15,542 nt of DNA, taken from positions 1 through 15,542 of the forward strand of contig DASWTM010000168.1 of assembly GCA_036402115.1 (NCBI GenBank), read 5' to 3'. Below are positions 9,893 through 15,542 of the stretch, one piece after another. The position numbers and the translations under genes were made by a program. Under the pieces are notes generated by a model that saw only the letters and a list, made by a program, of their open reading frames with translations, did no database searches and was not told the DNA's origin. Origin of the DNA: Chryseosolibacter sp036402115 (GTDB lineage: Bacteria > Bacteroidota > Bacteroidia > Cytophagales > Cyclobacteriaceae). Position 1 is the first letter of the stretch. Every line of letters starts with the position of its first letter.

Positions 9893-10921
9893 TCAGAGAT
9901 TTCGTTTGTGCCGAGCACTGACGTGTTCAATGAGGTGTTGCGTTATGGCATCTGAAGAAATATTTTCCGCTTCAGCTTTGAAGTTCATCAGAATGCGGTG
10001 ACGAAGCACAGGTGGTGCCACGCTTCTGATATCGTCCATAGCTACGGCAAAACGTCCGTTCAACAGGGCGCGCGCTTTTGCTGTGAGGATCATGGCCTGA
10101 CCTGCCCGCGGCCCTGCTCCCCATCGAACCCAGTCCTGTACCATTTTCACATCGGTTTGATTTGGGCGTGTAGCGCGCACGATGTCGCTCACCACGGCAA
10201 TGAGGTCGCTGTTGATGTGGACTTCGCGCACAAGCTTCTGTGCTTCGAGAATTTTGGATCCGTCAAGTATTTTATTGACAGTCGCGGATTTTCTTCCGGT
10301 TGTGCTCTCTAGAATTGCGCGTTCCTCTTCCTGCGTAGGGTAGGAGATCCTTACATAAAGCAGGAAGCGGTCGAGTTGGGCTTCGGGGAGCGGAAATGTT
10401 CCAGCTTGCTCAATCGGGTTTTGTGTGGCAAGAATGAAGAAAGGCCTCTCCAACGGATAAGTGACTCCTCCGTACGTTACTTCGAATTCCTGCATCGCCT
10501 CCAGCAAAGCAGACTGAGTTTTAGGTGACGTGCGATTTATCTCATCTGCAAGAATGATGTTGGCGAAGATTGGTCCCTTGTTAAATTTAAAAAACCTCTT
10601 TCCGGTGGCGTGGTCTTCTTCAAGGATTTCCGTTCCAACAATGTCAGAAGGCATCAAGTCCGGAGTGAACTGAATTCTGCGAAAGCGTAGATCGATCGCT
10701 TCGGAAAGTGTCCGGATCATCAGCGTCTTGGCAAGCCCGGGAACGCCTTCCAGAAGTGCGTGCCCTCCTGCCATGAACGTGATCAGAAGCTGATCGATGG
10801 TTTCCTCCTGACCAACAATTACTTTTTGAATTTCCTTCTTCAGCGTCTGAAGATTGTCGATCAATTCTCGAACTGATTTCTCTGCCGCCTGAATATTTTG
10901 TGTCATACTAGTTGTTGCCAT
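9893..10921 (-). CDS. moxR: MoxR family AAA+ ATPase
   Basis: A 342-residue AAA+ ATPase of the MoxR branch, thought to act as a chaperone that remodels or activates vWA-domain partners. Visible motifs: GQEE (37-40), Walker A GVPGLAKT (59-66), Walker B ILADEINR (123-130), sensor 1 ATQNPIEQ (165-172), the LPEAQLDRF segment containing the arginine of the hexamer interface (178-186), and the sensor 2 region GAGPRAGQA. These residues appear complete, so the enzyme should hydrolyse ATP. There is no membrane segment. It is the second gene of the cluster, 68 bp downstream of the DUF4159 gene and 2 bp upstream of the DUF58 gene. I found no TAnnTTTG element directly upstream, which favours transcription from a promoter before DUF4159. 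The short GCCAATTG repeats in the gap could affect mRNA structure. Confidence 0.96.
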   Translation of the reverse strand: MATTSMTQNIQAAEKSVRELIDNLQTLKKEIQKVIVGQEETIDQLLITFMAGGHALLEGVPGLAKTLMIRTLSEAIDLRFRRIQFTPDLMPSDIVGTEILEEDHATGKRFFKFNKGPIFANIILADEINRTSPKTQSALLEAMQEFEVTYGGVTYPLERPFFILATQNPIEQAGTFPLPEAQLDRFLLYVRISYPTQEEERAILESTTGRKSATVNKILDGSKILEAQKLVREVHINSDLIAVVSDIVRATRPNQTDVKMVQDWVRWGAGPRAGQAMILTAKARALLNGRFAVAMDDIRSVAPPVLRHRILMNFKAEAENISSDAITQHLIEHVSARHKRNL

Positions 10922-10949
10922 TATGAGGCTTCTTTATCTTATCTGGCTT

Positions 10950-10979
10950 TTGCCAATTGCTCGTTGCCAATTGCCAATT
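10950..10979. repeat. Short TTGCCAATT repeat cluster upstream of moxR
   Basis: Three copies of TTGCCAATT lie at 10950-10958, 10964-10972 and 10971-10979 in the 68-bp gap between the DUF4159 and moxR genes. The core TGCCAATTG is shared with the repeats at 2797-2836, so this is probably the same dispersed family. AATTGGC/GCCAATT self-complementarity could form a small hairpin in the operon mRNA. Confidence 0.6.
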
Positions 10980-10989
10980 ATCTCAACGA

Positions 10990-11613
10990 TCATCGCATGA
11001 GTGCGTACATCACAATGTTCACACTAAAGCGCGTATTGTCTATTCTATAAAAACGTTTGTTCCGGAAGTCATAATCCCACTCACATCCATAATCCTTGTT
11101 GCTGTAAAGCACGCCAATTCTCCCATCGATCTCAATTGCTTTCAAATAATCATGCACAATGTCATCGCCCCATCCATTGAGTTCCTGTGACGTTGTCGGT
11201 GGACCATCGAACGAAAAGAACATTGAGTAGAGCATGTGATTGTTCGGGATCTTCTTCAATGCCGTTGCTCCGAAAATCCGTTCCATCTGCGACTCAAAAG
11301 ATTTCGCAAAGAGGCCATCAATATCATGATTGCAATCGTCAACAAAAACAAAGCCCCCGTTGCGAACATATTTCTCGAAGTTTTCGCGTTCCTGCGCTGT
11401 GAACTCAACCAGCTTATGGCCACTCAGGTAACAGAACGGACAGCGAAAGATCTCACTACTCGACAGCGGCACGATGTTCTCCTGCGTATCCACCTTCAGG
11501 GTCGTATACTCGACAAGTGAGTTCAACACATTCGAAGGCATGCGCTGATCCACATCCCAATCACCGGATTCATATTGAAGGCGCGTGAAGAAAAATCGGC
11601 TATCAGCAGACAT
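10990..11613 (-). CDS. DUF4159 family protein, first gene of the MoxR operon
   Basis: A 207-residue protein matching DUF4159: FFFTRLQYESGDWDVD near the start (7-22), CPFCYLSGH (58-66), the strand-loop RNGGFVFVDDCNHD (84-97), and the C-terminal GCEWDYDF with a final VNIVMYALMR. The fold is expected to be GATase-like/Rossmann. Cysteines 58, 61 and 94 and histidines 66 and 96 could bind a metal, but this is inference. A TAA stop lies in frame 6 codons upstream of the ATG, so no signal peptide has been missed and this copy should be cytoplasmic. DUF4159 genes are commonly next to moxR and DUF58 genes. The stop codon is 68 bp before moxR on the same strand. No clear promoter element was seen in the upstream 246 bp. 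Confidence 0.88.
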   Translation of the reverse strand: MSADSRFFFTRLQYESGDWDVDQRMPSNVLNSLVEYTTLKVDTQENIVPLSSSEIFRCPFCYLSGHKLVEFTAQERENFEKYVRNGGFVFVDDCNHDIDGLFAKSFESQMERIFGATALKKIPNNHMLYSMFFSFDGPPTTSQELNGWGDDIVHDYLKAIEIDGRIGVLYSNKDYGCEWDYDFRNKRFYRIDNTRFSVNIVMYALMR

Positions 11614-11795
11614 ACTGCAAGGTGGAGTTTCTTAATGAGAATTGGTAGAAGTATTATTCAAGTGGAGCATTACGAACACGTTTGCACTTAATACCAGGCA
11701 CCAATAATCAATCCTCAAATGGAGTATACAAATCCAGCTAAAGACAACCCGGCATTCAAATGTCTGCCCACAGCTTCTGCAAGCTGGCCATCCAA

Positions 11796-11824
11796 TGAAA
11801 AATCCCCAACCGAAGCCGGGGATT
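11796..11824 (-). terminator. Rho-independent terminator of the tldD-tldE operon (UUCG loop)
   Basis: Read on the minus strand, AATCCCCGGC - TTCG - GTTGGGGATT forms a 10-bp stem capped by a C(UUCG)G tetraloop and runs straight into TTTTT. Two of the ten pairs are G-U, which become A-C mismatches on the plus strand. The hairpin is therefore built for minus-strand RNA. It lies 36 bp downstream of the tldE stop codon. Confidence 0.85.
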
Positions 11825-11826
11825 AC

Positions 11827-11852
11827 AATCTAAAATCTCAAATCTAAAATCT
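11827..11852. repeat. Tandem AATCTAAAATCT repeat
   Basis: Two copies of AATCTAAAATCT (11827-11838 and 11841-11852) are separated by CA, between the tldE stop and its terminator. Short AT-rich AAATCTAAAATC arrays of this kind are common intergenic sequence in Bacteroidota. No function is claimed. Confidence 0.6.
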
Positions 11853-11859
11853 TAAATTT

Positions 11860-13176
11860 TTAAACAGCGTCCGAAAGACTGGTAAACGTAAAGTCCCTGA
11901 TCTTCATATACGGGATCAAATCTCCGTCTACCCGAACTTGTTTTCCAAGCGTTTCCAAATTATTCAACATGATCACCGGACTTTCATTGAACCGGAAGTT
12001 TTTCACTGGATGCTTGATCTTTCCATTTTCGATGTAGAAAGTTCCATCGCGTGTCAAACCCGTGTACAGCAATGTTTGAGGGTCAACGCTGCGGATGTAC
12101 CAGAAGCGTGTCACGAGAATACCTTTCTTCGTATCCTTGATCATGTCCTCGAGCGAAGCAGAGCCGCCTTGCATGATGATATTTCCGGGGAACGGAACCG
12201 GAGCAACATTTTTCTGTGATGCCCAATAGCGATCGTAAAACATATTTTTCACAACGCCACCGCTGATGATATCCATTTTCTGACGTGCTTGTCCATCACC
12301 TGTCCAAGGTGACGCAGGAACTTCTGCGTTGAATGGGTCGGTGTAGATATTGACACGTTCGTCAAGAAGCTTTTCACCAAGTTTCGTTCCGCCACCTTTT
12401 TTAGAAAGGAAGCTTCGCCCTTCATCCGCCTGGCGTGCACCCATGTTGAAAAACATGTTGCCAAGCAGTTCAGAGGCAGCTGCAGGTTCAAGGATAACCG
12501 TGTACTTACCTGGCTCGATTGCCTTCGCCTCCTTCGACATGATTGCTTTATCGATGGCAATCCGAGATGCTTCGGCCGTGTCCAGTTTGCTCACATCATT
12601 GAAGTCACGTGTCACCCAGCCTGAACCCGTGCCATCATTGGTACGCATGGTTGCCGTGAAGTTCACGTTTGTGCTCTGGTTGTAGGCGAACAATCCTTTG
12701 CTGTTCATCATGGCTGCGAAGCTGTGATTGTCGTCAAGGAATCCAGCTGCAGTAACATCCTTGGCAGATGCCGGGTTGATGCTATTGGCAGCTGCCTGAG
12801 CGCGATATTCCGGAGTGATCTTCGCAGTGGCTTCGGAGAATGTTTTCGATTCGCCATACGTCTGCTGCGGAAGTGACTCCATGAACTCCGGATTTTCGGG
12901 AGAAAGTTTTGCGAGCTCTTCTGCTCTGCGCACTACTTTCTCGAGCGATGCATCGTCAAATTCATTAATGGTAGCCGTGCCTGATTTTTTTCCGTAATTC
13001 GATTGAACAGCCAGCGTCACGTTGCTGTCTTCACCGGAAGTTGAAACCGTATTTCGCGCATAGCGGATGTTTCCGCCATTCGAACCATTCAGGTTGGCTT
13101 CAATGCCATCGGCTTTAGAGAAGCTGATTACTTTTTCAAGTATTCGCTTAGCTTCCTCTTTTGAAAATATAGCCAT
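11860..13176 (-). CDS. tldE: TldE/PmbA-family protein, non-catalytic partner of TldD
   Basis: A 438-residue member of the PmbA/TldD family, close to the usual TldE length of about 450. It has the family N-terminal alpha/beta half (with SGEDSNVTLAVQS around 46-58) and the beta-rich C-terminal half (YTVILEPAAASELLG, then the glycine-rich QGGSASLEDMI segment near 340). It has no HExxxH motif, as expected for the inactive TldE subunit that pairs with the zinc protease TldD. In E. coli the pair trims peptides such as the microcin B17 precursor and unfolded proteins. No signal peptide is visible: the N-terminus MAIFSKEEAKRILEKV is a cytoplasmic-type helix. It lies 19 bp downstream of tldD and is followed by a strong terminator, so it is the last gene of the tldD-tldD-tldE operon. 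Confidence 0.93.
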   Translation of the reverse strand: MAIFSKEEAKRILEKVISFSKADGIEANLNGSNGGNIRYARNTVSTSGEDSNVTLAVQSNYGKKSGTATINEFDDASLEKVVRRAEELAKLSPENPEFMESLPQQTYGESKTFSEATAKITPEYRAQAAANSINPASAKDVTAAGFLDDNHSFAAMMNSKGLFAYNQSTNVNFTATMRTNDGTGSGWVTRDFNDVSKLDTAEASRIAIDKAIMSKEAKAIEPGKYTVILEPAAASELLGNMFFNMGARQADEGRSFLSKKGGGTKLGEKLLDERVNIYTDPFNAEVPASPWTGDGQARQKMDIISGGVVKNMFYDRYWASQKNVAPVPFPGNIIMQGGSASLEDMIKDTKKGILVTRFWYIRSVDPQTLLYTGLTRDGTFYIENGKIKHPVKNFRFNESPVIMLNNLETLGKQVRVDGDLIPYMKIRDFTFTSLSDAV

Positions 13177-13195
13177 AGAATAATTGTTAATTTAA

Positions 13196-14836
13196 TTATA
13201 TTGTTCTAGCAGTGTTGATTACGTTAACTCCATTGAAACGCGCAGTAGACGAACCGTGAGAGACCGCGCTTGACTGCGAAGGTTGCCCCTTGCCATCGAA
13301 GAATGACCCGTTCAAACGGTAGTCGCGTTCATCGCATACCTGCACGCATGAGTTCCAGAATTCCTGCGTGTTGGATTGGTACGCCACGTCTTTCAGCATA
13401 CCTGCGATCTTTCCGTTTTTGATTTCGTAAAACAGGACGCCACCGAACTGGAAGTTGTAGCGCTGCTGATCGATTGAGTAGGAGCCATCCTTCACGATGT
13501 AAACACCCTTCTCAACATTCGAAATCATTTGCTGAGGTGTCAGTTGTTCCTTGCCTGGCGCGAGCGATACGTTCGGCATGCGCTGGAATTGAACGCTTCC
13601 CCAATCATCGGCATAGCAGCATCCATGCGATTCTTTCTCACCGATAATGTGCGCCTGATCGCGGATAGCCTGATAGTTGACGAGGATTCCGTCTTTGACG
13701 AGATCCCAGCGTTTCGTTTTCACACCTTCGTCATCGTAACCAACCGCACCGAGTGACCCTGGCTGGATCTTGTCAGCGAAGAGTGTAACCTGCTTGCTTC
13801 CATAGTTGAATTTCTTGCTTTGCCATTTGTCAAGCGTGGCGAAACTTGTTCCCGCGAAGTTAGCTTCATAGCCGAGTACGCGATCAAGCTCCAACGGGTG
13901 CCCTACTGATTCGTGGATCGTCAGCCACAGGTGAGATGGCTCGAGTACAAGATCGTATTTCCCTGGCTCGACAGACTTAGCAGCAATGATCTGCTTTGCT
14001 TGCTCCGCTGCCATGCCGGCATCTTCCACCACATCATATGAGTTGTTATAGAGGATGATATCGCCAGGCGCCTGAATTTTATCTTTCGGATTTCCATCCA
14101 GGTACTCGTACCCCATTCCGACCGGTGCACTGAACGAAGCACGCTGCTTGAATTGACCGGAAGTTTTATCGACTACCGTGACAGTAAAGAACGGCCACGT
14201 GCGGTGAACATCCTGGTCGATGTACGATCCTTCTGTTGATGCGAAGTATTTCTGTTCGTTTACAAGGAAAAGGATGTTGTTGATAAAGCTTGCGCCTTTC
14301 TCCATTGCTTTGGCGTTTGCCTTTAACAGCAAATCGGCTTTGTCGCCAATAGGAACTTCAAATGCATTCTTTACGATTGGCGTCTTGTAAGTTTGATCGC
14401 CATAGCCCTGAACCGGAACAAGCTTTACAGGTTCTTTCTGGACTTTCGCGTTTGCTTTCGCGATGGCAACAGCTTTCTTGGTTGCTTTATCGATTCCAGC
14501 GGTTGTTACATCATGTGTTGATGCAAAACCCCAGGTGCCGTCAGCGATTACTCTGATACCACAGCCGAATGATTCGGTGTTAACAACGTTTTGAACTTTG
14601 TTCTCACGTGTTACGATGAATTGGTTGAGGTATCGACCGATCCGGATATCGGCATAGGTTGCTCCGTTCGACTTGGCTGTATTCAGTGCGACATCCGCGA
14701 GCTGTTTCTTCTGCTTCACGTCCATCACCTGATCGAGCAGTCGTGCAGGGTCAACATTTTTTGGGAAAGGTGAGATCGGAAGCATCATAGCTCCGGCTCC
14801 CAGTCCCGCGAGTTGTATAAAATCCCTTCGTTTCAT
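13196..14836 (-). CDS. tldD: TldD-family zinc metalloprotease with Tat-type signal
   Basis: A 546-residue TldD-family protein, longer than the roughly 480 of E. coli TldD. The extra length is partly an N-terminal Tat-like signal: MKRRDFIQLAGLGAGAMMLP, with the RRDF core at residues 3-6 and a hydrophobic stretch to about 22. The metalloprotease motif HESVGH (308-313, HExxxH) is intact. In E. coli the third zinc ligand is the Cys of the C-terminal CGKDGQ segment. Here the corresponding segment reads DGKGQPS, putting Asp at 514, with a nearby SHG. A double Cys occurs in ESHGCCYAD. The function is probably peptide or unfolded-protein cleavage together with TldE. The gene starts 18 bp after a closely related tldD copy and ends 19 bp before tldE. 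Export is inferred from the signal only. Confidence 0.93.
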   Translation of the reverse strand: MKRRDFIQLAGLGAGAMMLPISPFPKNVDPARLLDQVMDVKQKKQLADVALNTAKSNGATYADIRIGRYLNQFIVTRENKVQNVVNTESFGCGIRVIADGTWGFASTHDVTTAGIDKATKKAVAIAKANAKVQKEPVKLVPVQGYGDQTYKTPIVKNAFEVPIGDKADLLLKANAKAMEKGASFINNILFLVNEQKYFASTEGSYIDQDVHRTWPFFTVTVVDKTSGQFKQRASFSAPVGMGYEYLDGNPKDKIQAPGDIILYNNSYDVVEDAGMAAEQAKQIIAAKSVEPGKYDLVLEPSHLWLTIHESVGHPLELDRVLGYEANFAGTSFATLDKWQSKKFNYGSKQVTLFADKIQPGSLGAVGYDDEGVKTKRWDLVKDGILVNYQAIRDQAHIIGEKESHGCCYADDWGSVQFQRMPNVSLAPGKEQLTPQQMISNVEKGVYIVKDGSYSIDQQRYNFQFGGVLFYEIKNGKIAGMLKDVAYQSNTQEFWNSCVQVCDERDYRLNGSFFDGKGQPSQSSAVSHGSSTARFNGVNVINTARTI

Positions 14837-14854
14837 AGTTGGGTTGTTAGTGAC

Positions 14855-15542
14855 TTAGATGGTTCGGCCAGTATTGATCACGTTGATGCCGTTGAACCTG
14901 GCCGTTGAGCTGCCATGAGACACTGCGCTCACCTGGGAAGGCTGACCCTTGCCATCGAAGAACGATCCGAATAAACGGTAATCGCTTTCATCGCAGATCT
15001 TGGCGCAGCTGTTCCAGAACTCCTGTGTATTCGACTGGTAGGCAACATCGTTCAGCATACCTGCGATCTGGCCGTTCTTGATTTCATAGAACACCGTTCC
15101 GCCAAACTGGAAGTTGTAGCGCTGCTGATCGATGGAGTAGGAGCCACGTCCTGCGATGTAGATTCCTTTCTCAACGTCTTTGATCATCTGATCGATGCTG
15201 TATTTTTCTTTGCCAGGAGCCAGCGATACGTTTGGCATGCGTTGGAACTGCACGTCACTCCAGCTTTGCGCGTAGCAGCAACCGTGTGATTCATTCTGTC
15301 CCAGGATGTGAACCTGGTCGCGGATAGCCTGGTAGTTGACCAGCACCCCGTCTTTGATCAGATCCCACCGCTTCGAAGCAACACCTTCATCATCATAGCC
15401 TACCGCGCCAAGCGACCCTGCCTGAGTCTTGTCGGCAAAGATGGTAACGTTAGGGCTACCGTATTTAAAGTTGCCTGACTTCCATTTATCGAGCGTTGCG
15501 AAGCTTGTTCCCGCATAGTTTGCCTCGTAACCCAGAACTCGA
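14855..15542 (-). CDS. tldD: Second TldD-family protease, N-terminal part beyond the window
   Basis: The C-terminal 229 residues of a second TldD paralog, with the frame open to the window edge. By eye it is about 80% identical to the neighbouring copy over its last 163 residues, and the match continues upstream through RVLGYEANYAGTSF and GSLGAVGYDDEG. A start inside the window (for example the GTG at 15346) would cut a conserved domain, so the gene must begin outside. The HExxxH motif should lie just beyond the edge and cannot be checked. As in the neighbour, the C-terminal segment reads FFDGKGQPSQ, with Asp at the expected zinc-Cys position, and ESHGCCYA is retained. It ends in TAA 18 bp upstream of the next tldD ATG, so the three genes are probably one operon made by tandem duplication. 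Confidence 0.92.
   Translation of the reverse strand, partial: RVLGYEANYAGTSFATLDKWKSGNFKYGSPNVTIFADKTQAGSLGAVGYDDEGVASKRWDLIKDGVLVNYQAIRDQVHILGQNESHGCCYAQSWSDVQFQRMPNVSLAPGKEKYSIDQMIKDVEKGIYIAGRGSYSIDQQRYNFQFGGTVFYEIKNGQIAGMLNDVAYQSNTQEFWNSCAKICDESDYRLFGSFFDGKGQPSQVSAVSHGSSTARFNGINVINTGRTI

Larger units (their letters stand above)
11614..11859. other. Intergenic region between the tldE operon end and the DUF4159 operon start
   Basis: 246 bp without a supported gene. It should contain the promoter of the DUF4159-moxR operon (towards 11614), though I could not find a clean TAnnTTTG match. It also contains the tldE terminator and a short tandem AATCTAAAATCT repeat (towards 11859). A small perfect 6-bp hairpin (CAGCTT-CTGC-AAGCTG, 11771-11786) has no clear role. 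Confidence 0.6.

Noticed and set aside
11771..11786. Small hairpin CAGCTT-CTGC-AAGCTG as a second terminator or operator
   Set aside because: Only 6 bp, no T-tract, and this size is expected by chance in a 246-bp gap.
15346..15346. GTG at 15346 as the start of the partial TldD gene
   Set aside because: The same frame continues upstream with clear similarity to the neighbouring TldD, so the true start is outside the window.

Overview
The window looks like chromosomal DNA of a Bacteroidota member, most likely Cytophagales-like. The basis is the combination of families (a DUF3109 cysteine-cluster protein, Tat-exported TldD, a DUF4159/MoxR/DUF58/BatA-type operon), two TAnnTTTG promoter elements placed almost on top of start codons, and short AT-rich intergenic repeats. 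The assignment to order is inference from protein style only. No RNA gene, CRISPR array, insertion sequence, phage gene or origin was recognised.

Layout. Positions 1-481 hold a small four-helix membrane protein (minus strand) downstream of a UvrD/PcrA helicase gene (482-2746, minus). A 259-bp divergent region (2747-3005) carries inverted 'AATGTGCCAAT'-type repeats and two opposed promoter elements, and it separates uvrD from a DUF3109 cysteine-rich protein (3006-3611, plus). A large imperfect palindrome (3616-3702) fills the convergent gap to the next operon.

The core of the window is a six-gene minus-strand cluster, 11613 down to 3709: DUF4159 protein, MoxR AAA+ ATPase, DUF58 (vWA-like) protein, BatA-type membrane protein, DUF4175-like membrane protein with a histidine-rich acidic insert, and a membrane-anchored GATase-like protein. 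From moxR on, genes are 2 bp apart or overlap by 4, 4 and 8 bp, so they are almost certainly co-transcribed and translationally coupled. The layout suggests a cytoplasmic MoxR/DUF58 pair acting with three inner-membrane proteins that carry large extracytoplasmic domains. The physiological role of this layout is not established and it is the best candidate here for an undescribed system.

The right end (11860-15542, minus) is a TldD-TldD-TldE protease operon: two tandem TldD paralogs (the upstream one cut by the window edge) followed by TldE, closed by a strand-specific UUCG-loop terminator. The complete TldD has a Tat-type signal while TldE has no signal, and both TldD copies carry Asp where the zinc-ligand Cys of E. 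coli TldD is expected.
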